Assembly (NCBI GenBank): GCA_947630115.1
Contig: CANRGG010000003.1
Coordinates: 1 to 64,000, forward strand
Direction: 5' to 3'
From: an uncultured Clostridia bacterium
Lineage (GTDB): Bacteria; Bacillota; Clostridia; Christensenellales; Borkfalkiaceae
DNA length: 64,000 nt
Shown: positions 34,411-42,754 of the stretch, one piece after another
Layout: each line of letters begins with the position of its first letter
Position numbering within the stretch: position 1 is the stretch's first letter
The notes under the pieces: model-generated
Databases searched by the model: none
Told to the model about the DNA's origin: nothing
The model's input: the letters and a program-made list of their open reading frames with translations, nothing else
Program-made: the position numbers and the translations under genes

Positions 34411-34744
34411 GGTTTATGTTCTCCTTTTCGATTTTCTTATTTTCTCGTTTAGTTTCAATGAGGTGTCGCATGGCAAGGATGGGATGGGAAAACACGATAC
34501 GAGGCCCGCTGTATCTCATCACAGCTCGGATCTTTTCCCGCATATCCGGTTTGTAGCAGTGGATCGAACAATTCGAGCAAAAGGGCTTGTTACTCCCATG
34601 CGGACACTTTTCTCGCCGCAATTTTACATAGTCCAAAAGCTCCCTGCACTCTTTGCAAAGCGCATGTTTGCGGGTTTTATGGTTCCCTTTGCAATACTTC
34701 TCGATCATAAGTCGGACAACTTTGAGTTCTCTTTCCTTATCCAT
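34388..34744 (-). CDS. Nitrous-oxide-stimulated promoter family protein
   Basis: 118 residues with the PF11756-type pattern: LCKECRELLDYVKLRREKCP with paired Cys, FCSNCSIHCYKPDMREKIR and VMRYSGPRIVFSHPILAM. The two CxxC-like pairs suggest a zinc or iron-sulfur site. The name comes from an E. coli homologue next to a nitrous-oxide-responsive promoter; the function is unknown. In Clostridia it is often found with iron transport genes. The ATG at 34744 lacks a ribosome site; a short ORF (34705-34761) with a good site overlaps its start and may couple its translation. Confidence 0.8.
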   Translation of the reverse strand: MDKERELKVVRLMIEKYCKGNHKTRKHALCKECRELLDYVKLRREKCPHGSNKPFCSNCSIHCYKPDMREKIRAVMRYSGPRIVFSHPILAMRHLIETKRENKKIEKENINHEKKNAA

Positions 34745-34785
34745 CTGTTTTTGTTCGCCATGGCGAACCGTCCTCCCATAAAAAT

Positions 34786-34805
34786 CGGTTAGCAGTCCCT
34801 AACCG
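34786..34805 (-). promoter_or_regulatory. Inverted repeat in operon leader, attenuator or operator
   Basis: 7-bp arms (CGGTTAG and CTAACCG) with a 6-base centre; on the minus strand a T5 run follows, so it can act as a terminator. The arms also resemble DtxR half-sites (GGTTAG/CTAACC), though in a wider spacing than the usual 19-bp box. An upstream CTAAC at about 34847-34851 could pair with the first arm and form an antiterminator. Confidence 0.4.
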
Positions 34806-34867
34806 TACGTTATAAAATATGGAGTTAAAACCACCGTTTGATTTGTTAGCTATGGCTTACAATTCTG

Positions 34868-34895
34868 CAAAAAAGAGCGGAGCTTCTCACTCCGC
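34868..34895 (-). terminator. Terminator after the DtxR-family gene
   Basis: A 6-bp stem (GCGGAG with CTCCGC, 34877-34895) followed on the minus strand by a T-rich run. It overlaps the expected start of the transcript from the promoter at 34901-34929, so it could also form at the 5' end of the operon RNA. Confidence 0.6.
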
Positions 34896-34900
34896 AAATT

Positions 34901-34929
34901 ATTATAGTACGATTTTTAAGGGATGTCAA
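34901..34929 (-). promoter_or_regulatory. Consensus promoter of the transport operon
   Basis: Minus-strand TTGACA (34924-34929) and TATAAT (34901-34906), exact hexamers with a 17-bp spacer. Such a strong promoter would need repression, plausibly by the DtxR-family protein encoded directly upstream. Confidence 0.85.
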
Positions 34930-34951
34930 ACAAAATGTAAGGAGAAACTAA

Positions 34952-35314
34952 CTATTTTTTTCCGAATTTTTTTATATAATCGAACATTTCCTCGGTAATG
35001 ACGTGTTCAATGCGGCAGGCATTGTCCTCGGCAAGTTCCTGCGGTGCACCCGTTCTCATCAAAAGTTCGGTGATCACTTGATGGCGTTCATAGATATTTT
35101 CCGCTTTTTCTTTCCCCTCTTTTGTAAGACGGATCGAGCCGCCTTCTTCTACAAGAATGTATCCTTTCTTTTGAAGGTTTCCCATTGCCACCGAAACGCT
35201 CGCACGAGAATAACCGAGTTCGGCGGCAACGTCCACCGCTCGCACATTACTGCTGCGAGATTTCAGCCGCAAAATTGTTTCGAGATACATTTCTTCCGAT
35301 TCGTGAACAATCAT
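34952..35314 (-). CDS. DtxR-family metal-dependent regulator
   Basis: A short DtxR/MntR-type repressor of 120 residues. The winged helix reads EMYLETILRLKSRSSNVRAV and SRASVSVAMGNLQKKGYILV, and the dimerisation/metal part has ERHQVITELLMRTGAP and ACRIEHVITEEMFDYIKKF. The acidic and His residues (E, H in ERHQ; C, E, H in ACRIEH) fit metal site positions of the family. It lacks the C-terminal SH3-like domain of DtxR. Start at the ATG at 35314 with GAGGG upstream. It probably controls the downstream transport operon with Fe or Mn as co-repressor, like EqbA in the equibactin locus. Confidence 0.88.
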   Translation of the reverse strand: MIVHESEEMYLETILRLKSRSSNVRAVDVAAELGYSRASVSVAMGNLQKKGYILVEEGGSIRLTKEGKEKAENIYERHQVITELLMRTGAPQELAEDNACRIEHVITEEMFDYIKKFGKK

Positions 35315-35332
35315 CAATTTCCCTCTGATTAT

Positions 35333-35361
35333 ATTATACTGTTTTCTCCTCGTCTTGTAAA
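35333..35361 (-). promoter_or_regulatory. Promoter of the DtxR-family gene
   Basis: Minus-strand TTTACA (35356-35361) and TATAAT (35333-35338), 17-bp spacer. It lies directly behind the terminator of cluster copy 2. Confidence 0.8.
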
Positions 35362-35373
35362 GAATTTTTGAAG

Positions 35374-35406
35374 AAAAAGACATACAATTCGTATGCCTTT
35401 TTCAAA
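35374..35406 (-). terminator. Terminator of cluster copy 2; 33-bp repeat, unit A
   Basis: A hairpin (GGCATAC with GTATGTC on the minus strand) followed by a T-run. The whole 33 bp is identical to 44457-44489, which lies behind spoIVB on the other side of cluster copy 2, in the same orientation. Confidence 0.85.
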
Positions 35407-35441
35407 TTGATTTGAGTCATTGCCCGAATTGCTTGTTTTCA

Positions 35442-36338
35442 CTAATTAACAAGATCGGCTTGGAGAAGCTCTTTGAAGATCACTTTCTCGATCGGCTCCT
35501 CGGTGTCGAAAGAGAGGAACGTGATCCCGCGGGAGGCACAGAAATTACTGATCCCCTCGATTGTCTCTTTGACTAATTTGCTGTATTCTTCGAGCATGGA
35601 GCGGGAAATTTTCACGCGGATATTGCGGAAGTCGTCCGCGCGTGGCGACTCGGAGTCGATGAGATTTAATCTTCCCGAATACAGCGGGTCTCGCTCTTCC
35701 TTCGTCATCACCTGTATCATCAACACTTGTCTGCGCTTATAGAGCAGGAAATTCACCCCGGGTTTCCAATCTTCCTCGGTCAAAAAGTCGGAGATGACGA
35801 TGGACAAGCCGTCGTTCGTGCCCGTGTGCTGCGTTTTGGGGATTGAAGTTCCAAAATCCGCCTCGCCCTCGAATTTGATCTTTTCAAGCTGCCCGATCGC
35901 TCCGAAGAACTTATTTTTCCCGACGATGATCCCGAACGGGTCCTCCGCCTTCCCCTCTTTCAGCAAGTGAAACGACACCTTGTCCATATTTCTGATTGCC
36001 AAAAAACCGAGCGCTGCGGCAAGGCTGACTGCATACCTCGCCTTTTCGGGGATCATGCCCATGGATGCGGAACAGTCGAGAAAAATCTGAATGTGCATTT
36101 GCCGCTCGTCGGTGTAGAGTTTGAGAAAGTATTTTTTGAGCCTCGCATACAAATTCCAATCAATACGGCGGATGTCGTCGCCGAGTTCGTAGTTTCGAAA
36201 GTCGGCAAACTCCATCGTCTGTCCGTATTTTTTGATTTGATGTTTCCCGCCGTAGTAGCCCGATAAATTTGCTTGCAAGTGCAGTGCCAAGGTTTCGAGG
36301 CGGCTGAAAAATGCGTCACTTAAAAAAGAGTTATTCAT
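35442..36338 (-). CDS. DUF58 protein, cluster copy 2
   Basis: 298 residues, the same length as its copy 1 relative and alike over its whole length. The DUF58 hallmark FRNYELGDDIRRIDWNLYA and the VWA-like MIDAS start IQIFLDCSASMGM are intact, as is the shared C-terminal end KELLQADLVN. It begins 12 bases after the double-VWA gene and is followed by the copy 2 terminator; no sigma gene follows. Probably a cytoplasmic partner of the VWA membrane proteins. Confidence 0.9.
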   Translation of the reverse strand: MNNSFLSDAFFSRLETLALHLQANLSGYYGGKHQIKKYGQTMEFADFRNYELGDDIRRIDWNLYARLKKYFLKLYTDERQMHIQIFLDCSASMGMIPEKARYAVSLAAALGFLAIRNMDKVSFHLLKEGKAEDPFGIIVGKNKFFGAIGQLEKIKFEGEADFGTSIPKTQHTGTNDGLSIVISDFLTEEDWKPGVNFLLYKRRQVLMIQVMTKEERDPLYSGRLNLIDSESPRADDFRNIRVKISRSMLEEYSKLVKETIEGISNFCASRGITFLSFDTEEPIEKVIFKELLQADLVN

Positions 36339-36350
36339 CGTCTCCCCCCA

Positions 36351-39230
36351 TTACTTTCCGAACTGCATTTTGCGCTGCCGATACGTCCGAATGAGTTCGT
36401 GCGGCCACTTGAACTTGAATTTGCGGATCGCAATATCCAAAAGCCCCAACACGAGCGCAAGGATCGCAAACAGGAGCTGCGGGTCATAGACGATATGCAC
36501 GTCTGCAAAATAACTCAATAGTTTCTCCGCGTCATAGACGAGCTTTTCTGTCGAGTCGGCTTCCTCCTCGATTTCACGCGTCGAGATCGAAACGAGCAGC
36601 TCTCTGCCGTCTTGAAAGGAATCGGCTCCCGCGTCATATTCTTTGGAATAGGAAAACGCCCTGTACGCAAGGATCGAGCCGCTCACCTGAGAGTCGGGAA
36701 TATCATTGAAATTGGACACGCTGTTGATATTGAAATTTTCGGGGACTTTCACGACGATAATTTCATAGACGCCCGGCGTTCTATTCTCGAATGTAAAGCG
36801 GTTTCCGCTCACGGAGAGATCCCGAAGGTCGAACTTTTCAATGTTCTTTTCGGGTCCTCTCACCATTGCGACGAGCTTTCTGTTTGACTCCTCTTGACCG
36901 TCGAACCCGTAAATACTGACCTGAGTTCTGTAATTATCTTCGAGGATCGCAGCACTGAAAATATTTTCGGAAACTTCGGCAATTTGCGAGATCAAGTTCG
37001 TAACGACATTATGAATGATCGTACTCCCTTGATCGCTGCTTAAAAATTGTTCCGACCAATAGCCGTTCAAATCGCACAGGAAGCTGCCGACTTTTCCCTC
37101 TCCGTACTTCCACTGCGCATAGAGCGGCACATAGTCCGCCATAAGCGAAACTTCCACGTCTCCGTAGCCTTTTGCCTCCGTCGTAAAGAAGCCTTTCATT
37201 GTGATCTTGTCAAGTTCACTTTGGTTGACTCCGCTTACGATCAAGGTATGGTTCATAATCGTCGGATGGTATTCACTCGGCACTGCTCCCGAAAGTTCGT
37301 CGAAGCCGAGATCGTCTTTGAGAATATCCGAAAACTTATCCACGTCACCCGCCGAAATGTAGTACGCTTTGCCCCCGCCGTTATGCGCAAAATTTTCCAT
37401 GTCTTGGGTGAGCTGGCTCCCGATGGACATGACGGTTATTGTGATACCGTATTTTTCATGGTTCTCCTGCATGACAGAATTGTATTGGCTGAAACTATCT
37501 CCCGGATTTGAGTCAGACAAAAAGAGAATATGCTTTCTATCCGCGCCCTGAATGGTATTGAGGGTCTTGCACGCCAAATCAATGGAAGGCGCGTATCTTG
37601 TTCCCTGCCCGCCGCCGTCGGCAATGTGACGGATTGCACTGACAATCTTGGACTTCTGCTTCATGGAGGTCATATCAAGCCCCACACGGTAGTTATCTTC
37701 GAGCGACAAAACGCCTACTTGGTCGCGCGGAGAAAGTGCGTCGAGCGCGTCGATCGCGCCTTTGATCGCAACGTCGAGCGGAGAGATCCCCATTCCACCC
37801 CGATCCTCGTCCATAGAACCCGAGCGGTCGATAATAATGGCAAGCGCAACGGGGGGCGTGTAGTCGACGGCATTGACAGGAAGCATTTTTTCAAACGTCG
37901 TCCCCGCCATGTCCTCTTTATTATAGGAATGTGCCATGGGAACATCCTCTCCCGCGGGATTTTTCCCCATGACGACGTCTCCGTTTTTATCCTTCTCTAC
38001 GCCGCCCACGGTAAAGAGTCCCCCGCCGTAGTCGCTCACATAGCTTTCAAGCAGATCCTCAAAGCCGTTCGGCATATCCTTATGGGCAATGTTCACCAAG
38101 ACGACTTCGTCGTACATCGCAATCGCTTCCATATTCTTGGGAAGCTCGTTGCTTTCGATATTCACAACCGTGACGCTCAGGTATTCCGCGTCGATGGATC
38201 CCTTGATCTTTTCGACAAGCGCAGCCGACTCTCCGTTATACTTCTCCACGACAAGCATCGAGGTATATTCTTCGATCTCAAAATAGGAATAATACAAATT
38301 GTTCTCGGTGAGAGAGTCCCCCTCGCTCTCGATGGTAAATTTAAGATCATGATGTCCCGGGGTCGAAAAGGCGTAGTTGAAATTGATGGTCTGCTCCCCG
38401 AGGACGAGGCTCAAATTCTCATGCGCGTCGGACTGTTCGGAATATTCTCCGATGTCCGTAAATTTCAAGGAAACTTTTCCCTGATAGGTGCTTTTGAGGG
38501 TCACCTCGAACGAAACTTCCTCTCCGAGGGAATATTTGCGTTCGGGATAGCTGACGTTCGTGATCCACACGTCACTCTTGAAAGAGGCGGGATAGAACGA
38601 AGTGTCGATCTGTACGCCGTCCATGGAAATTCGCTTTGCAACACTCTGCGCGTCGCGGTCGGTTTCAAGTCCGTCCGAAATGAGTAAAATCTTCGCAGTA
38701 TCGGGATAGTGGATGATCGCCTCATCCTCGCCGCCGCTTTGATCGAGCGTAGGGTCCCAAACATAAGTGAGCGCACCCGCAATATCGGTTGCCGTAATAT
38801 CGGGACTCGGGGCTTCGAGAAATTTTTGATACGCCGATTCGGGGCTGTGCTGCCCCATGGGCAAGACGACCTTTTGGTCATATCCGAACGTCACGATAGA
38901 CACATTGCTTCTTCCGTCGTTCGCGGTCAGAACGTCATGCACCAAGTCATTCACTCTGTCCTTATAGTTTGCGCTGCTGTAAGAAGCATCGACTAAAATG
39001 ACAAGCTCATTCTCTTGATTGGGAAGATCATAGGAGAAATTGATCCCCGACAGGATGAGAATACACAGCGTTGACACAACACAGTGAAGGATCAAGGAGA
39101 TCACCTTGTTGCGGTTATACCGAAACCGTCTCGGTGAACGGAAAAAGAAGAAGAGAGCGATTAAGAAGGCGGGAATGATGAGAAGCAGCAGCCACCCGCT
39201 CACTGAAAAGTTGACTTTGAAATTCGACAT
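36351..39230 (-). CDS. Large double-VWA membrane protein, cluster copy 2
   Basis: 959 residues from the ATG at 39230 (MSNFKVNFSVSGWLL); the longer frame overlaps the BatA-like gene and lacks a start signal. The plan equals copy 1: two N-terminal helices, first VWA-like region (ELVILVDASYSSANY), amidotransferase-like middle (VSDYGGGLFTVGG), second VWA with MIDAS (ALAIIIDRSGSMDED), extracytoplasmic beta region, and one C-terminal helix before RKFKFKWPHELIRTYRQRK. The membrane-proximal ends are most alike between the copies, the middle less so. That fits a conserved assembly platform with changed ligand-facing parts; this is inference. Confidence 0.85.
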   Translation of the reverse strand: MSNFKVNFSVSGWLLLLIIPAFLIALFFFFRSPRRFRYNRNKVISLILHCVVSTLCILILSGINFSYDLPNQENELVILVDASYSSANYKDRVNDLVHDVLTANDGRSNVSIVTFGYDQKVVLPMGQHSPESAYQKFLEAPSPDITATDIAGALTYVWDPTLDQSGGEDEAIIHYPDTAKILLISDGLETDRDAQSVAKRISMDGVQIDTSFYPASFKSDVWITNVSYPERKYSLGEEVSFEVTLKSTYQGKVSLKFTDIGEYSEQSDAHENLSLVLGEQTINFNYAFSTPGHHDLKFTIESEGDSLTENNLYYSYFEIEEYTSMLVVEKYNGESAALVEKIKGSIDAEYLSVTVVNIESNELPKNMEAIAMYDEVVLVNIAHKDMPNGFEDLLESYVSDYGGGLFTVGGVEKDKNGDVVMGKNPAGEDVPMAHSYNKEDMAGTTFEKMLPVNAVDYTPPVALAIIIDRSGSMDEDRGGMGISPLDVAIKGAIDALDALSPRDQVGVLSLEDNYRVGLDMTSMKQKSKIVSAIRHIADGGGQGTRYAPSIDLACKTLNTIQGADRKHILFLSDSNPGDSFSQYNSVMQENHEKYGITITVMSIGSQLTQDMENFAHNGGGKAYYISAGDVDKFSDILKDDLGFDELSGAVPSEYHPTIMNHTLIVSGVNQSELDKITMKGFFTTEAKGYGDVEVSLMADYVPLYAQWKYGEGKVGSFLCDLNGYWSEQFLSSDQGSTIIHNVVTNLISQIAEVSENIFSAAILEDNYRTQVSIYGFDGQEESNRKLVAMVRGPEKNIEKFDLRDLSVSGNRFTFENRTPGVYEIIVVKVPENFNINSVSNFNDIPDSQVSGSILAYRAFSYSKEYDAGADSFQDGRELLVSISTREIEEEADSTEKLVYDAEKLLSYFADVHIVYDPQLLFAILALVLGLLDIAIRKFKFKWPHELIRTYRQRKMQFGK

Positions 39231-39240
39231 ACCTCTCCTC

Positions 39241-41211
39241 CTAAATCCCCTTGAACTGCAAGCACCACTCGACGGTAAACAGGACAAGCATCGCAATTGC
39301 AAAATACAGGAAAAGATCTTCGCCGAGCTCTTCCCAAACTTCCGTGTTGTCGAGTTTCATATTCATAGCTTCCACGTCGAAGAGACCGCTTTCCGCAGCC
39401 GGAATATGGACGAACGCTTTTCTGACTTCGGCTTCCTTGTCATAGGAAAAATTCGTCGTGAACGTATAAGTCCCAAGCTCCGTAAGCGTCACCGTCGCAG
39501 GAAATTCGGTTAAAGTGTCCGCTTTTCCATTCGGGTCTGTCATGGTAACCGTCGTTCCCTTGCAGTTGACGTTCACTTCCTCGTCCGCCTCAAACTCATA
39601 ATTGTCGAGGGTCAGCGGCATAAAGTATTGAATTAAATTGTAGCAAAATTTGGTAAGATTTGTTCCCGCGGATAAATTCGACAAGTTGAGCGAGAAGGGC
39701 ATGACGACGATGCGCTCGGTTTCTGTTTTCTTCACGAGCATCACGGGGTCGCCGCCACAGAACAAGATCGGGACAAAACTCTCGTCATAGGACGTGATCC
39801 TTCGATACGCCGTCACTCCCATCGTGTGCGGGTCGATGTATTGAAGGAGCGGGTGCGCGTCTCCCGCCTCGAAATATTTGAGACCGTTAAACGTGACGCT
39901 GTCCCCGAGTTCCACGCCGTATGCGCTCAAATCGTTGGGGTCGCTGAAAATGAGCACCCCGTCCTTCGGCGCATTGCCGCTCTGTATATTCTGCGGAAGG
40001 TTATGCTCGAAAATATAGAAGTCGTGCCCCTCGTTTTGCACTTCACTCAGGGCATAGGCACGATTAAACTGAATCTCGCGCGTTTTGCTCATGGGGTCGC
40101 GCAGATACTGAAAGCTGAGATAGTAGAAGATATTCGGTTTGGAACTGTAATATTGGATTTTTACCTTATCCTTCACCCCGCCGTAGACCTTAAACTCGTT
40201 GTCCTCGTCAATGGAATCCTCTAAATCGACAAAGCCGATCGACGCCTCCGCATAGGAGGAAAAGTACCAATCCTCCTGACCGCCGATTGCGGGGTCGGTC
40301 GCGCGGAGAGTAATGGTCTGAATGTCCGAATAGTCCAAATTGTCCGAATTGACGTCAAATGCGACTTTTTTATAGAGTTTGGGAAAATCGAAGGTCTTGT
40401 CCTCTCCGTTTTCCGCGCCCTTGATCTCAATATATAGGTTCTTTTCGAGAGAGATCCTGCCGAACGCCCCCACCTCTACATGGAATACATACTCGCTCTC
40501 CTCGATCGAAACCGTGCAGCCCAAAACTGCGATATTCCACTCATTCTGAATGTTGGCAAGGTTTCTGACGGTCACCGCAGAGCCGAGATTGCCCAAATCC
40601 GTTCCCGAATAGACGAAAATTTTTGCCGCAGGATTGATAAAGAGACGCTCCTCGGCAAGGTTCAAAGCCCCTTGGATATCCGCCGTACCATAGGAACATT
40701 TTAAGCCATCGAGGGTATGGACTACGTCCGTATATTCCTCTTTCGTGGCATCGGCGATCGCATATTCCGCCTCCCGTCCCGCAGTAATGATAGAAATAGT
40801 CCCGTCGTCGTCCATGAGCCACTCGTCGATATGCGCCTTCACTTCCCGCACCGCCCTGTCAAAACGGGAGAACGAGGTGGGATCTCCCGCCGTATGGGCA
40901 AGCATACTCGCGGACGAGTCGATGATGATGATCTTCTCGGTCTCGTCATTGACGAACCCCTCCGAGAACAGTTTCGGCTGCGCCATTAAAAGCGCAAGAG
41001 AGGTAAACGCCAACGCCTGACACACGAATACCAAAATATTCCGTATCGGCTCGATGGGAAGTTTCTTTCTCTTACGCTTCAAGAGCTGCCGCCATAGGAC
41101 AGTGCTTGTTATAAATTTCTGTTGGTACTTGGGTCTTATGATATAAATCAAGATGAGGACGAGGATCCCCAAAAGACCGAGTAGCCCCAGCGGCATTAAC
41201 CATTTGATCAT
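39241..41211 (-). CDS. BatA-like VWA membrane protein, cluster copy 2
   Basis: 656 residues. N-terminal helix LMPLGLLGLLGILVLILIYI, the block FITSTVLWRQLLKRKRKKLP, second helix ending AQPKLF, then a VWA domain with a complete MIDAS start (IIIIDSSASMLAHT), unlike copy 1, whose third position is changed. A last helix (LFLYFAIAMLVLFTVEWCL) closes the protein. It is separated from the InlB-repeat gene by a 335-bp element with terminal inverted repeats, where copy 1 has only 17 bases. Confidence 0.85.
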   Translation of the reverse strand: MIKWLMPLGLLGLLGILVLILIYIIRPKYQQKFITSTVLWRQLLKRKRKKLPIEPIRNILVFVCQALAFTSLALLMAQPKLFSEGFVNDETEKIIIIDSSASMLAHTAGDPTSFSRFDRAVREVKAHIDEWLMDDDGTISIITAGREAEYAIADATKEEYTDVVHTLDGLKCSYGTADIQGALNLAEERLFINPAAKIFVYSGTDLGNLGSAVTVRNLANIQNEWNIAVLGCTVSIEESEYVFHVEVGAFGRISLEKNLYIEIKGAENGEDKTFDFPKLYKKVAFDVNSDNLDYSDIQTITLRATDPAIGGQEDWYFSSYAEASIGFVDLEDSIDEDNEFKVYGGVKDKVKIQYYSSKPNIFYYLSFQYLRDPMSKTREIQFNRAYALSEVQNEGHDFYIFEHNLPQNIQSGNAPKDGVLIFSDPNDLSAYGVELGDSVTFNGLKYFEAGDAHPLLQYIDPHTMGVTAYRRITSYDESFVPILFCGGDPVMLVKKTETERIVVMPFSLNLSNLSAGTNLTKFCYNLIQYFMPLTLDNYEFEADEEVNVNCKGTTVTMTDPNGKADTLTEFPATVTLTELGTYTFTTNFSYDKEAEVRKAFVHIPAAESGLFDVEAMNMKLDNTEVWEELGEDLFLYFAIAMLVLFTVEWCLQFKGI

Positions 41212-41227
41212 AAATAAACCTCATTTC

Positions 41228-41562
41228 TTTCGAAGGAAATCTTTTCTGCGAAAATATTTCCTTCGAGGAAACTGACTTGTATGTTTTAACTTGCCCCGTC
41301 CTCACGGTCGCCTTGATTGACAACAAGCCGCAAGCTGGCAAATTGAGTCGTGCAGCGAAGAATTGTGATTCTTCTCGCACCGTTATTAGAATTTTAATTA
41401 CCTGCGCGGAGCAAAACCACGCTTTTGCGGCAGCGCCCCCCTATAGGCGCCCCACAGGACGCACATTGTCTGAGAAATTAACTTCGAGAAATAACCTAAT
41501 TGATAAATAAAGGTTAGTTTCCTCGAACGTAAAGCTTTCCGAAGGAAAGATTTCGTTCGAAA
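41228..41562. mobile_element. MITE-like element between two genes of cluster copy 2
   Basis: About 335 bp with long imperfect terminal inverted repeats: 41228-41277 against the reverse complement of 41513-41562, sharing TTTCGAA, GAAATCTT and TTCGAGGAAACT with about ten differences in 48 bases. The interior has no credible gene. It lies directly after the stop codon of the InlB-repeat gene. At the same position copy 1 has 17 bases, which supports insertion. Confidence 0.7.
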
Positions 41563-42751
41563 TCACGGCTTTACTCCGTCCAAATATCCGCTGAGCGCGT
41601 CTTTAAGTTCGGGCGGGAGAGTATCATCGTTCTCCAGGTTTTCCTTCTCGGTTTCATAATCGACCGCGTCGCTGTAATCCGTCTTTCCGTCGATCACAGT
41701 ATTGTCGTCAAGTTGTCCGCTTGCAGACGCTCCGCCGCCGCCTTGAAGTTCTCCCTCAGGATCGCCCTCGGACTCTCCACCGTTGCCGTCTCCTTCACCG
41801 TCACCCTGTCCTTCGCCGCCTTGACCTTGTCCGTCACCTTCGCCTTGACTTTCTCCGCCGCCTTCTCCTTGTCCTTCTCCGCTACCTTCTCCCTCTCCTT
41901 CGCCTTGACCTTCGCCCTCACCTTCTCCTTCGCCACTGCCTTCACCCTCTTCGCCGTCTTCTCCCGCAGACGAATCGGTCTGGTTTTTGAGGAAGATCGC
42001 CGTCACGGTCATATTGTCCATGACGTTCCAATCCCAACGCTCGCTCGTCATGACGCCGTCGCTCCACTCTGCGAAAGAATAGCCCTCGTCCGCGACTGCC
42101 ACAACCGCAGTCGCGTCCTTGCCCTTTTCAATGCGTTGATAGGTTTCGCCCTGCACAGTTCCGCCCTCAGACGCAAGGTAATTGATCTCCACATACTCCG
42201 TCTGCTCTTCCGTCGGATTATCGGGGTTATTCGGATCAACGGGACCCACAATTTCATTCCCCGGCGAAAGCTACCGCCGCCGAGAGCGCGGATACCGTCG
42301 TCATAGAAATGCCGAGCGTTGCGACCACGGCAAGCAGGACGATCGCCGCCTTGGAGATTTGAAATCTGAATTGATGAGGACTGACGGAGGAAAGTTTCTT
42401 CTTTGCGTCCTCCCGTTGAAGCTGCGCGATGTTGGAATCTTCATGCACCATTTCATACATGGTGATGACGCGCTCTTCGAGTCCGAGCTTGTCGATCATT
42501 TGCGCGACCGATTTTGTCGTGGGCTTAAACCGTTTCAAGTACAAGATCGTCCCCACGGCAATTCCGCCGACAAGTCCCACGCCAAGCGAGAGCAGCAGCA
42601 TCATCGCAACGCCGACATTGACAAACCACAAGATCAACGCCATCACAAAATCAAGCGCAAATCCGAAAAAAACTCCGCAAAGGATGGATTTTCTGAGCGC
42701 AAGCTGCTTTGCTTTTTTGGTATATTCTTGAATCAAACGTTCAATCTCCAT
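41563..42751 (-). pseudogene. Membrane protein with InlB-type repeat, copy 2, with a frameshift
   Basis: Counterpart of the gene at 20600-21856. The first frame (42751-42254) encodes the start (EYTKKAKQLALRKSI), three helices and SALSAAVAFAGE, then stops. The second frame (to 41563) continues with GPVDPNNPDNP, the InlB-type repeat (VEINYLASEGGTVQGETYQR) and a Glu/Gly/Gln tail ending SGYLDGVKP. Removing one base of the G4 run at 42259-42262 joins them as AFAGNEIVGPVDP, in line with AFAGNTGGAVDP in copy 1. It may be a true lesion, a phase-variable run, a programmed shift or a sequencing error; all residues on both sides remain well conserved. Confidence 0.8.
41810..41950. repeat. Low-complexity Glu/Gly/Gln-coding tract, copy 2
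   Basis: About 140 bp of 6-bp-like units encoding GEGEGQ-type residues, shorter than the roughly 260-bp tract of copy 1. Confidence 0.75.
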
Positions 42752-42754
42752 TGT

